Positions 9,822 through 18,343 are shown, counted from the first letter of the stretch. The stretch is 19,602 nucleotides of DNA from Stramonita haemastoma (GCA_030674155.1 CM060341.1:41189445-41209046), one strand, 5' to 3'. The notes: generated from the sequence alone by a model not told the origin. Program-made: numbers and translations.

Positions 9822-10676
9822 CCTCGTCTTCTGTGACGTTCCCGCACTGCTGTTCCCACGCCGCTCATTTCAATCTCCCCGCCACAGCCATACCCAGATT
9901 CGTTGTGTCTCATCCCCGGGGTCGGGAGTCCACAGGGAGCCCATCAATATTAGGCCGCCGCGGGGCCACCAGCCAGAGGGGCCCTGCACTTCTGCTGGGT
10001 CACTTTGGTGGTGTTCAGTGGTGCCTGTTCTGAGCTAACATACGCAGGACACCACCTACTAAGCCCCTACTAACGACAGTATTAGCTCAGTCGCGGAGCC
10101 AGACTGAGTGAGTCACCCACCCGAGGTGGCGACCACCACAACGTCCCTCCAACGACCGCCTCCCTGCGAACCCCAACCCCAAAGGCTTTGACACAAACTC
10201 ACCACAGGCACAGAAGCGTATGGGGAAACCGAATCTGAGGTCACCATGAGACCAGAGCAACGGAGGCCACCGAATCAGAGGCAATTTTTATTATTGCATG
10301 ATGATCAATGATGATGAGGATGATGTAATGATGCTGCTGTGGAGGTGCATCCGCTTTGAGACTACTTGACAGGGTTGTTCTCTACGCTTACTGTCATAAT
10401 ATATCCCGGCGTCAACCGGGCCCGAGAGATACAGACACCTGCAGTGTTGGTCAGGTAATTTGAGCAACACTCTCAAATTCGCATCCGTAAAGTGGATGAA
10501 GCTCGACTGTGTGGTCCCAGTCTCCCCACTGAGCCCACAGCACACTCACTCTGGGTAGGAGCCGGCCGGAGCCCGAAAAAATCCCTATGACTTATGGGAT
10601 TCGAACCCGCGACCTTCCAGTCCGGAATCCAAGGCGCTAACCACTGCGCCATGGCGACTGGTAGCTTTTGCGTAAT
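9775..10676 (-). mobile_element. Long tRNA-derived SINE, copy 2, with perfect 14-bp target-site duplication
   Basis: The SINE body is 9818-10662 (845 bp) with a 30-nt poly(A) tail on the minus strand (T-run 9788-9817). AGCTTTTGCGTAAT occurs at 9775-9788 and again at 10663-10676, immediately outside the element: a perfect target-site duplication that marks target-primed retroposition. The tRNA-like head has an A box at 10641-10651 (TGGCGCAGTGG) and a perfect B box at 10597-10607 (GGTTCGAATCC). The tRNA isotype is not clear because the anticodon arm does not fold convincingly. The roughly 780-bp body has no ORF. The tail type implies mobilisation by a poly(A)-recognising LINE, which is an inference. 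Confidence 0.93.
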
Positions 10677-10740
10677 GGTATACCTCATATTTAAAATGAC
10701 GACAAAAAACAACAACAAAAAAACGACGCCTTCATGATGA
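10677..10740. other. Short spacer between SINE copy 2 and the LINE 3' end
   Basis: A/C-rich filler (ACGACAAAAAACAACAAC) with no feature. Confidence 0.4.
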
Positions 10741-11525
10741 CAGAATCAGAATCAGGAAACTTTATTGCCAGTAAGTCAGAACGAGACTTATTTGACACCA
10801 AACGTAAACGTATTTAACATTTTTAAAAGATGTAGATTCTTAGATATATGTAATGTATCTATGTTCTTGCTCTTCTGGAAAAAGAATCATGCATATATTT
10901 GATCATATCTAGCAGACAGTCCTCGTTGTTGAAAAACTTGCTCAGATTGTTGTAGTTATTCATATTATTCATTTCCTGAATATTAACATTAGATAGAAAG
11001 TTTTTTTCTTAAATCATCATATAATGTACAAACATCAAGTAAGTGATACTCGTCTTCTATTTTGTTACACCATTTGCATTTTCTTTCTTCTTTCGGTATA
11101 TTCATATATCTCCCTTGCTCTATCATTAAATCATGGGAGCTGGTGCGAAATCAGCTGAATAGGGGCCTATAATTTTCTTTCCTGCATATCAAAAGATACG
11201 GCTCCAATCTGTAAACATGTGAAAAAGAGTTGTAAAAATTCAGCTTAGAAAATAACTTTTTTTTGTTGATTCCAAAACAGTCTGTATAATTCTTCAAGTT
11301 TTGTTTTTATAGCATAGCATAATCTTTTCATATTTAATGTACTATGATTATTCCACACATGCCTGAATCCAATCTTATGAATTATTGTTTTGGTTATATA
11401 AATCCAGTGATCTTTTTCATTGTTTTGGTGCATTTCATTATATAAAAATTTCAAATAGCTATTTTCTTTTGAGTCTATTATGTGAATCCAAAACTTGATT
11501 AAATGACTAATGACTTTCAAGTCTC
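10741..11525 (-). mobile_element. Decayed LINE 3' end (ORF2 C-terminus, 3' UTR, hexamer tail)
   Basis: Read on the minus strand, the copy starts near 11525 with LIKFWIHIIDSKENSYLKF and continues through HVWNNHSTLN and SKLNFYNSFSHVYRLEPYLL, then FRTSSHDLMIEQGRYMNIP. The Cys/His motif KCKWCNKIEDEYHLLDVC follows, then NNLSKFFNNEDCLLDMIKYM and a TAG stop at 10859-10861. This order is that of the C-terminal end of non-LTR retrotransposon ORF2 proteins, where a CxxC...H...C motif follows the reverse transcriptase. The frame is broken by shifts at an A8 run (complement 11257-11264) and an A7 run (complement 11001-11007), and by an in-frame TGA at 11151-11153 where family context suggests Arg. The 3' UTR of about 110 bp has AATAAA (complement 10761-10766) and ends in a short GATTCT repeat. 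The element is a dead, 5'-truncated copy; clade assignment (CR1/Jockey-like tail) is inference. Confidence 0.8.
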
Positions 11526-11629
11526 TGACCTAAAATCCCATGCTGCCTGTGCACTATGCCTCCAATGCCCACCTGCCCCAGGCACTGCTAGAGGCCAGCA
11601 CACAGCCAGCCTGGGTGTACACCCCCCAT

Positions 11630-11630
<1 letters not shown>
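11526..11630. other. Short unique spacer
   Basis: C-rich unique sequence between the LINE 5' truncation point and a (CA)n tract. I see no feature in it. Confidence 0.4.

Positions 11631-11715
<85 letters not shown>
11631..11715. repeat. (CA)42 microsatellite
   Basis: A pure CA run of 85 bp. Apparent ORFs on both strands (His-Thr or Cys-Val) are artefacts. Confidence 0.97.
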
Positions 11716-11717
<2 letters not shown>

Positions 11718-12035
11718 GTGATGGTTGAACTTTTGTTCTGGTGTTAGCTTTTTTTTGTTGTTGTTGGGTTTTAGCTGTTATATATTTGTTGCTTTGTTTT
11801 GATTGTCTTTGCAGGTTTGTTTTTTAAAACTATGTTTTGATAGTCCCTAATCAGGGCCAGGGCTGGATGAAAAAAAAAAAAAATATATATATATACACAC
11901 ACACATATATGTGTATATAATTATACCTATATCTATTTTATATCTATATTATACCTATAGATATCTGCACGTAGGCCTATCTATATGCATTTTACTCATG
12001 GATAAAGCACTTATTTCGATGCTTTTGTTTTTTTG
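11716..12035. other. A+T-rich sequence with poly(A) and (AT)n/(AC)n, no gene
   Basis: T/G-rich at the start, then an A-run (about 11869-11883) followed by (AT)n, ACACACAC and ATATATGTGTATATA, then TATCTATA-type words to about 11990. I see no coding sequence or RNA. Confidence 0.5.
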
Positions 12036-12655
12036 AAGCTGTAGTAATGGCACACTGTCAGCTATGTGCTCAAGCTGTAGTTATGGCACACTGTCAGCTA
12101 TGTTCTCAAGCTGTAGTTATGGCACACTGTCAGCTATGTGCTCAAGCTGTAGTTATGGCACACTGTCAGCTATGTGCTCAAGCTGTAGTTATGGCACACT
12201 GTCAGCTCAGTGTCATGTGCTCAAGCTGTAGTTGTGGCACACTGTCAGCTATGTGCTCAAGCTGTAGTTATGGCACACTGTCAGCTATGTGCTCAAGCTG
12301 TAGTTATGGCACACTGTCAGCTCAGTGTCATGTGCTCAAGCTGTAGTTGTGGCACAGTGTCTGATCAGTGTCATGTACTCAAGCTGTAGTTATGGCACAC
12401 TGTCAGCTCAGTGTCATGTGCTCAAGCTGTAGTTATTGCACACTGTCAGCTATGTTCTCAAGCTGTAGTTATGGCACAGTGTCTGATCAGTGTCATGTTC
12501 TCAAGCTGTAGTTATGGCACAGTGTCTGATCAATGTCATGTACTCAAGCTGTAGTTATGGCACACTGTCAGCTCAGTGTCATGTGCTCAAGCTGTAGTTA
12601 TTGCACACTGTCAGCTCAGTGGCATGCACTCAAGCTGTTAGTATGGCACACTGTT
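12036..12655. repeat. Mixed 36/43-bp minisatellite, 16 units
   Basis: Every unit starts AAGCTGTAGTTATGGCACAC. Short units (36 bp) continue TGTCAGCTATGTGCTC. Long units (43 bp) have CAGCTCAGTGTCATG or TGATCAGTGTCATG instead. Measured start-to-start distances from 12036 are 36,36,36,36,43,36,36,43,43,43,36,43,43,43,43, so short units predominate on the left and long ones on the right. Because 36 is divisible by 3, a repeating 12-residue frame (MAHCQLCAQAVV) stays open at 12047-12346. It breaks into other frames at the 43-bp units and is not a gene. Confidence 0.95.
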
Positions 12656-13465
12656 TTGGCAAAAGTTGGAATTCTTTACTTAGAGCAAGGTTCAATTCAA
12701 GGGAAACTACTCAAGCCTTAGATACATCATTTCATCACAAGACTATTTCCCCTTGACTGCAAGCTCGGACTGTATTAGTCTAAAGATAATTATAATTATC
12801 CTAACATAAATGAAAAGAAAGAATGAAGAAAAAAGCCAGACACTATTCAGGGGTATGGTGACAAAATTATTTCTTCGTTGATGAAGTATGTTGATTAACA
12901 CAGGACTTCATACTGTTGTTATTATGTAAATTGTACTGTTGTTGTGTCCACATCAAGCAGACTGTAAATACTGCAGTAGCCAGACAACAATCAAAGCCAA
13001 ATGATTTCTTCTTTCAAGGAATGTGTTGATTAACATATGGCTATAACTGCTGTACTGTTATTATATTGTTTTTGAGTCGACACAAACCAGACTGTAAATA
13101 CCAAGAACAGGAACTAGACAACCATTACAGCCACAGATTACAAATAATTTGGATCCAGAGACAGAAAAGGTCTTGCATAAGTGGAATGTTTTTATGGACT
13201 TTTAAAACAGGAACCACACACACCGCTTCCCTGTTACCTGAATGTAGGACACAGCCATATGTAAATTTTAAAAAATATGAATTTAGAAGAATGAGGATGA
13301 AGATGATGATATCAATGCAGGATATCAGCTGATGCAAAGCTATTGTTCAGTTTGTACACAACCAACTCAGAGATGACATCACAAGTTGTCTGTTATGTAT
13401 CAGCTGATTGATATTATTGTATGTATTGTACCAACACTACCAGAACACAGTAAGGTATTGAGCCG
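12656..13465. other. Unique A+T-rich sequence containing an old 130-bp duplication
   Basis: Two diverged copies of a block lie at about 12880-12985 and 13015-13115. TTGATTAACA recurs at 12891 and 13026, TACTGTTGTTATTAT and TACTGTTATTATAT follow, and AGACTGTAAATAC recurs 130 bp apart (12959 and 13089). The remainder has no convincing gene; an 88-codon plus frame at 13066-13332 has no recognisable domain. Confidence 0.55.
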
Positions 13466-13466
13466 A

Positions 13467-13760
13467 TGGGAACGGGATAGCTCAGTGGTCACAGCACTGG
13501 CTTTCCCCAAGCCAATGTTAAGCAGCAGCGAGCATGGTTACCAAAAGGATGGGTGACCATTTGCGTGCCTTGGTTTCAGTAAAATCCCCCAGTACACCCA
13601 GCTGTAAATGGGTACCTGCCCTCTTTAGTGTCAGGGAAGATAAAGCAGCCAGGAAGAGGAGATGGGCGCCGCCCTCAATATGCTGTTCCCTAGAGAAGCT
13701 GAGGTCTCTGATGCCTTGCTCCCCAACAACCACATAGATTATAGGACACCTATATATCAG
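13467..13760 (+). mobile_element. tRNA-derived SINE, second type
   Basis: The left end has a good Pol III A box, TAGCTCAGTGG, at 13478-13488 in a tRNA-like GGGATAGCTCAGTGGTCACA context. The B box expected about 35-45 bp later is decayed (GAGCATGGTTACC). The body has CTGTAAATGGGTACCTG (13601-13617) and GGGCGCCGCCCTCA, words I associate with widespread molluscan and other invertebrate SINE bodies. That association is from memory and unverified. Short frames on either strand inside it are not genes. The 3' boundary near 13760 is approximate, and no target-site duplication was identified. Confidence 0.65.
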
Positions 13761-13992
13761 GTGATTAAAACAAACAGAAAAACAAGTAAACAATGTATCA
13801 CTGGCTTTGTACTTTGCCCTATAGCGCTGTGTACTTCTCTGATAAAATCTACCACAAACTAATGATTTAGTCCACCAAATATCTTAGCAACTATATGGAC
13901 CATTATTATAGTCTGGATACTTGAATTCTTATGAACATCTGTTATGATTGATGAACAATCTTTTTGTATGGGATGACATTTGTTTGGTGATA
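13761..13992. other. A+T-rich unique sequence, no gene seen
   Basis: No open frame, repeat or RNA signal stands out. Confidence 0.4.
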
Positions 13993-14082
13993 GACATTTC
14001 GGTTTTATGGCTTTTTATGATTGACATTTCAGTGTTATGGCTTTTTATGATTGACGTTTCAGTGTTATGGCCTTTTTAATGA
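13993..14082. repeat. 30-bp tandem repeat, three copies
   Basis: Units start with GACATTTC or GACGTTTC at 13993, 14023 and 14053, each followed by GTTTTATGGCTTTTTATGAT or GTGTTATGGCTTTTTATGAT. The period is exactly 30 bp with few substitutions. Confidence 0.92.
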
Positions 14083-14461
14083 AAAGTAATGTTTGCTTGT
14101 AGGAATTTATGTTGCCATGTATGCAATTACTGTAACGCTTGTAATGAATATTGTATTCTTTTTGTGTTTTAGAAACAGAGTTTCTTTTGATAAAAAAACC
14201 CCTGAGTTTTTCACTTTGTATTATATCACTGTTCTTTCAGACTAGGGAGGTTTCCTTAGTAAAGGTGTTTTTTTTTTTTTTCTAATGGAATGAGAAATGC
14301 CTTCAGGGTAGACTGAAGCCTGATACACGCATGTCCGGTCCATGACTTCCGCTTCCTGTCTCCAGTTTCAGCGCTGACTGGCCCCCAGTCAAGAGGTACT
14401 CTGAGATCTCTGCACATCAGCTTCCACTGCAGAGTGTGTTGCTCTGTTGTTTCTCTTGCAG
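14083..14461. other. Unique sequence upstream of the candidate micro-exon
   Basis: The first 200 bp are A+T-rich, with a T-run at about 14268-14281. From 14290 the composition becomes balanced and complex, unlike most of the window. No ORF is recognised. The right edge is a good polypyrimidine tract with CAG (about 14441-14461). Confidence 0.45.
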
Positions 14462-14502
14462 TGCTGGTCAAAGAAACAGCACTAGCAGGCAGAGAAGCGG
14501 AG
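14462..14502 (+). CDS. Candidate 41-nt coding micro-exon (speculative)
   Basis: A strong acceptor-like sequence (CTGTTGTTTCTCTTGCAG, ending at 14461) is followed after 41 nt by a good donor-like sequence (GAG then GTAGGT, from 14503). In the frame where the first two bases complete a split codon, the exon reads LVKETALAGREAE with no stop. A second frame is also open and the third has a TAG. No neighbouring exon could be linked and no protein family is recognised. Splice-like sites of this quality occur by chance in 20 kb, so this is only a lead. Confidence 0.25.
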
Positions 14503-14902
14503 GTAGGTCAGTGATCATTGTGACATGTGTGTAGCAGACATTCATCCAGCATGTCCACCTGTTTCTGCCGACATGTCTGTCACTGCTACTGACAAGGGGG
14601 CAGCCCACTGGGCTGTGGACGCTGTGTACTGAACACAGAATGTTGTCCTGTGTATAGAAACCTGTCTGATGTCTGCAGTGGGGAGGCTGAGGTCTGATAG
14701 GAGGAGTCCTCTACCCAAACTCCATTGTTTTGGCAAACAGAAAACCCCTTTGCTTTGCTCTTCCATTTCAGTTTGCTAGTGAAATATTTTGATCTTTAAA
14801 AAATTGTGGTAAATGCTTCACTGTTCCTGTTAAAAGCATTTTAGCAGTATTAAAAAGTGAGTGCTCAGCTTTATGGTTTTTGTGTTTGTGAGATTTGTAA
14901 GG

Positions 14903-14904
<2 letters not shown>
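14503..14904. other. Complex unique sequence, no gene assigned
   Basis: Balanced composition with no simple repeats to about 14770, then A+T-rich. Minus frames of 74 and 85 codons (14542-14766 and 14768-15025) have no recognisable domains, and the second is mostly a (CA)n read-through. Confidence 0.4.

Positions 14905-14959
<55 letters not shown>
14905..14959. repeat. (TG)27 microsatellite
   Basis: A pure TG run of 55 bp. Confidence 0.97.
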
Positions 14960-14963
<4 letters not shown>

Positions 14964-15145
14964 CTGTGTGAGTGCCTACGAGAATGTGTAAAACCTGTCT
15001 GCTTTAATCTGGTAACCATTGGCATGTCTCATACATTGAAAAAGAGCCACCATTTTCTTCATCCCCATTTTAAAGAATCCTATCTGATGTTCTTCTGAAA
15101 TCTCTGTGTTCCTGTGTAGGTCAGAGACTTCATCTGACAGACAAC
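14960..15145. other. Unique spacer, no gene seen
   Basis: Ordinary sequence up to the start of the 45-55-bp array. A CTGTGTAG acceptor-like word near 15118 is too weak to call. Confidence 0.35.
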
Positions 15146-15433
15146 AATGCCGTCAGCAACAAGCAACACAGTTTCTTTATTTACTTCCAGTTTAATGTCG
15201 TCAGCAACAAGCAACACAGTCAGTTTAAAAAAAAAAAACTCCCAGTTTCATGTCGTCAGCAACAAGCAACACAGACAGTTTCTTTTTTTACTCCCAGTTT
15301 AATGTCAGCAACAAGCAACACAGTTTCTTTTTTTACTCCCAGTTTAATGTCAGCAACAAGCAACACAGTTTCTTTATTTACTCCCAAGTTTAATGTCATC
15401 AGCAACAAGCAACACAGACAGTTTCTTTATTTT
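15146..15433. repeat. 45-55-bp minisatellite, six copies, interrupted by SINE copy 3
   Basis: The anchor CAGCAACAAGCAACACAG begins at 15154, 15202, 15257, 15306, 15351 and 15400, giving spacings of 48, 55, 49, 45 and 49 bp. Units also contain TTTCTTTATTTACTCCCAG and TTTAATGTC. Length differences come from ACAGACAG/ACAG and TCGTC/TC indels and an A-run. The last unit stops where SINE copy 3 is inserted. Confidence 0.93.
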
Positions 15434-16302
15434 GTTTTTGCTGCCTCCTCTTCTGTGACGTCCCCGTACTGCTGTTCCCATGCCGCTCATTTCATCTCCC
15501 CCGTCGCAGCTAAAACCCTGATTCTTTATGTCTCATCCTCAGGGTCGGAAGTCCACAGGGAGCCCATCAATATTAGGCCGCCGTAGGGCCACCAGCCAGA
15601 GGGGCCCTGCACTGCTACTGGGTCTCTTTGGTGGTGTTCAGTGGTGCCTGTTCTGAGCTAACATACACAGGACACCGTCTACTAAGCCCCCTACTAACGA
15701 CAGTATTATCTCAGTCGCGAAGCCAGACTGAGTGAGTAACCCATCTCAGGTGGCGACCACTAAAACATCCCTCTAACGACCGTCTCCGCAAAACTCCAAC
15801 CCCAAAGGCTTTGACACAAATTCACCACAGGCACAGAAGTGTATGGGGAAACCGAATATGATGTCACTGTAAGACCAGAGCAACGGGAGCCAGCGAGTCA
15901 GAGGCAATTTTTGTTATTACATGATGATCAATGGTGATAGGGATGATGTAATGATGCTGCTGTGGATGTACATTTGCTTTGAGACTACTTGATAGGGTTG
16001 TACTCTACGCTTACTGTCATAATATATTCCGGCGTCAACCGGCCCGAGAGATACAGACACCTGCAGTGTTGGTCAGATAATTAGAGCAACACTCTAAAAT
16101 TCCCATCCCTAAAGTGGATGAAGCTCGACTGTGTGGTCCCAGTCTCCCCACCGAGCCCACAGCACAGTCACTCTGGGTAGGAGCCGGCGGGAGTCCGAAA
16201 AATCCCTATGACTCTTATAGGACTCGAACCTGCGACCTCCCAGTCCGAAATCCAAGGCGCTAACCACTGCACCAAGGCGGCTGGTAACAGTTTCTTTGTT
16301 TT
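15418..16302 (-). mobile_element. Long tRNA-derived SINE, copy 3, inside a minisatellite
   Basis: The body is 15440-16285 (846 bp), minus strand. The tRNA-like head has an A box at 16264-16274 (TGGTGCAGTGG) and a B box at 16220-16230 (GGTTCGAGTCC). Body and 3' boundary match copy 2 closely by eye. The flanking duplication ACAGTTTCTTTATTTT (15418-15433) and ACAGTTTCTTTGTTTT (16287-16302) has one mismatch. Its left copy is also part of the minisatellite unit, so array homology could contribute to it. The poly(A) tail is almost gone (GTTTTTG remains), suggesting it is older than copy 2. No ORF. Confidence 0.9.
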
Positions 16303-16486
16303 CATGGGACAAGGTCAACTTCAATTTCGTGGTGTTTAATCCAGGGGAAACTACTCGGAAATTTAGATGTAGTGTTTCTGTAAACGTTGTTACCTCCTTT
16401 TAACTGAAAGTCGTCTTGAGTGTTTTTCTTTTGGCTTTTTGTGTATTGTGACCTACCCCATGGTAGCCTAAAGCGATCTGTGTTCT
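16303..16486. other. Unique spacer, no gene seen
   Basis: It contains a segment, CAGGGGAAACTACTC (16342-16356), also found at 12699-12712 in similar position to the right of another minisatellite. No coding content was found. Confidence 0.4.
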
Positions 16487-16745
16487 GTGACGTGATTTAT
16501 TTATTCCTTTACTTTATGTGTAGACAAACGTTTGGTTTCAAAGTGTTGTGTGACATGTTTAATTTGGTTCCTTTACTTGATGTGTAGACAAACATTTGGT
16601 TTCAATGTGCTTCTGTGACATGTTTTATTTATTCCTTTACTTGATGTGTAGACAAACATTTGGTTTCAAAATGCTTCTGTGGCATGTTTTATTTGTTCAT
16701 TTACTTGATGTGAAGACAAACATTAATTTTGGTTTCAAAGTGTTG
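16487..16745. repeat. 64-bp tandem repeat, four copies
   Basis: GTAGACAAACATTTGGTTTC (or a close variant) starts at 16520, 16584, 16648 and 16712, an exact 64-bp period. Each is preceded by TTCCTTTACTTGATGT and followed by CTGTGACATGTTTTATT. The fourth unit has GTGAAGACAAACATTAATTTTGG. The third-type SINE begins at its right edge. Confidence 0.94.
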
Positions 16746-17142
16746 CTGTGGATCAGTGGTCTAGATGTAACGGACCTGCCTAGAAAACGAAAAGTCCGGG
16801 TTTGAAATGTGCGGTGGTTTGATCACCATTTGGTCCCGAAACTACCCCCTCCCCCCATTGACTATGCCGTGAGTGATGGTCTAGGTGCCAGTTTTTCAGT
16901 TGAGACAATAAATGGAGGTCCCGTATGCTATGCACATTTAGTGCACGTAAAAGAACCCACAGCAACAAGGGAGTTGCTCCTATTAAAAGCTTGGGGAAAA
17001 AAGCTACTGTGATAGGGAAACAGACGTGCAGACAGGAGAAGAAAAAATGGGTGGCGCTGCTCTTGTGGCGATGGGTGCTCCCCAGGAAGAGCAGTCTGAA
17101 TTTTATGCAGAGAAATCTGTGGTGACTTAAAGTAATATACAA
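16746..17142 (+). mobile_element. tRNA-derived SINE, third type (MetaSINE-like)
   Basis: The tRNA-like head has GGATCAGTGG at 16750-16759 and a B-box-like GGGTTTGAAAT at 16798-16808. A conserved-looking core follows: GTGCACGTAAAAGAACCCAC (16941-16960), CAACAAGGGAGTTG, and then GGGTGGCGCTGCTCTTG (17049-17065) with CCCCAGGAAGAGCAG. It ends GAAATCTGTGGTGACTTAAAG and an A-rich tail. From memory, the central and 3' blocks resemble SINEs with a widely shared core in molluscs and other invertebrates, so the MetaSINE label is provisional. Minus and plus frames inside it (up to 120 codons) are chance openings. Confidence 0.7.
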
Positions 17143-17375
17143 AACAAAAACTATGGAATGTGACCTTGCTGTGAAATCAACTCATTTTACCCAGTGGACT
17201 AGACAATGGGTATTCTTGCCTTGTAAAATAACACACAACACAACACCATTTCAATGTAGGCCTTGATACTTTGCTTGTATCAATAACTGACAAAGTTTTG
17301 GCCTGGGCCAAGTGTAATTTCGAGAATGAATGAGGGCATTGAATTATGTACCCCACAGATAGACTGAGTGAGGGA
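17143..17375. other. Unique sequence, no gene seen
   Basis: Ordinary mixed sequence between the third-type SINE and a GATT-rich tract. Confidence 0.4.
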
Positions 17376-17485
17376 GTGATTAATTGTCTGATTGATAGAG
17401 TGATTGCTAGATTGATTGATCAACTGATTTATTGATTTGTTGATTGGCTGAATGATTGATTGGTTGAGAGATTGATTAATAATCA
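17376..17485. repeat. Degenerate (GATT)n tract
   Basis: GATT/GATTGATT words dominate (TGATTGATAGAGTGATTGC, GATTGATTGATC, TGATTGATTGG) with irregular substitutions. It is an old tetranucleotide repeat. The Asn/Gln/Ile/Ser-rich minus frame is an artefact. Confidence 0.85.
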
Positions 17486-17539
17486 TTTTTCAAGGGTAAG
17501 AAATAAGTATTAACATACTTTCTTTTTCTTCGTTCAGCC

Positions 17540-17700
17540 CATAAAGAGAAGAGAGAGTCAGGTCAAGTCAAACTGTTTTGTTTTGAGGATAATGAATAAA
17601 CACTCATGTGCTTTTTTACATCCAGTCCCCACCCTTAAGGGTGACAAGATCAAGATAGCAAAAAAAAAACTCTAGCAGAATAGACATAACAGAGAGAGAG
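17540..17700 (-). mobile_element. Possible LINE 3'-end remnant
   Basis: The plus strand reads TCAGGTCAAGTCAAACTG then TTTTGTTTTGAGG. On the minus strand this is an A-rich end followed by a short TTGAC-type tail, as in LINEs that end in a simple repeat. The inner part (TGTGCTTTTTTACATCCAG) feels familiar from molluscan repeats. This is an impression only: there is no coding part and no target-site duplication. Confidence 0.3.
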
Positions 17701-17703
17701 AGA

Positions 17704-18086
17704 GACAATGACAATGACAATGACAATATTTTATTGTGTCAAGCTTGTTAAGCCCATTCACAAGGGGACAGCGGGAGGGGGACTGGGCACAAAACACACA
17801 TTTTCAGAACAAAAAAATGTATCGTTTTTACAACCCAGAGGGTCGGCATGGCATGGATTCCACGACATGGTGAAGAAGTTTACATTCACATTACGATGAA
17901 TCGCTGGGTAGCACTTTCGCCCATTGCAAATTGGGGAAAAGGGGGTGGAGGGCACAACAAACATAACCATCGTATACACAAGTCTGTGACAAGGCTTCCA
18001 TATCGCTACATTCTGTCAGGTCCCTTGGCTCGCGCACTTTCAAACACGTGAAAAAGCTAACACAGTATGCGTAACCTTCTGTTTTG
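17704..18086 (-). mobile_element. Retroposon 3' region ending in AATAAA and (ATTGTC)4
   Basis: Read on the minus strand, unique 3'-UTR-like sequence runs to AATAAAATATTG (AATAAA complement at 17730-17735). It then ends in four ATTGTC repeats (complement (GACAAT)4 at 17704-17727). A poly(A)-signal-like word followed at once by a hexamer repeat is the usual 3' end of CR1/L2-type non-LTR retroposons. Its upstream side on this strand leads through a microsatellite (18087-18324) to the stop codon of the 318-codon ORF. The region could therefore be that ORF's 3' UTR, or a separate 5'-truncated element inserted downstream. Confidence 0.55.
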
Positions 18087-18098
18087 CTCTCTCTCTCT

Positions 18099-18131
<33 letters not shown>

Positions 18132-18262
18132 CCCGTCCGTCTGTCCGTCTGTCTGTCCGTCTCTCCCTCCCTCTCCCTCTCTCTCTCTCCCTCACACACA
18201 CACACACACTCACACACGCACACAAACACACACACTCACACACACACGCACACACACAAGCG

Positions 18263-18324
<62 letters not shown>
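18087..18324. repeat. Compound (CT)n(CTGT)n(CCGT)n(CT)n(CA)n(CG)n(CA)n
   Basis: The order along the plus strand is CT repeats, CTGT tetranucleotides (about 18099-18124), mixed CCGT/CTGT, CT/CCCT, then CA with interruptions, (CG)5 at about 18261-18270, and CA to 18324. It lies 19 bp beyond the stop codon of the 318-codon ORF, on its 3' side. Confidence 0.95.
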
Positions 18325-18327
<3 letters not shown>

Positions 18328-18343
18328 GCAACCACAGTCACAT

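Noticed and set aside
9460..10038. 192-codon plus ORF
   Set aside because: It is made of C/A-rich filler, the G26 run, the T30 tail and antisense SINE, with no domain and no likely start context.
10590..10655. tRNA gene on the minus strand
   Set aside because: A and B boxes are good, but the acceptor and anticodon stems do not close, the sequence continues into a SINE body, and two more copies share the same body.
12047..12346. 99-codon ORF with a 12-residue repeat
   Set aside because: It is a by-product of the 36-bp period being divisible by 3; the frame collapses where 43-bp units occur.
13518..13793. 91-codon minus ORF and overlapping plus ORFs
   Set aside because: They are inside the second-type SINE, with no conserved domain.
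15302..15586. 94-codon plus ORF with a repeated MSATSNTVSFFTP peptide
   Set aside because: It is a translation of the 45-55-bp minisatellite running into antisense SINE copy 3.
16780..17142. 120-codon minus ORF
   Set aside because: It lies entirely within the third-type SINE, antisense to it, so its openness is chance.
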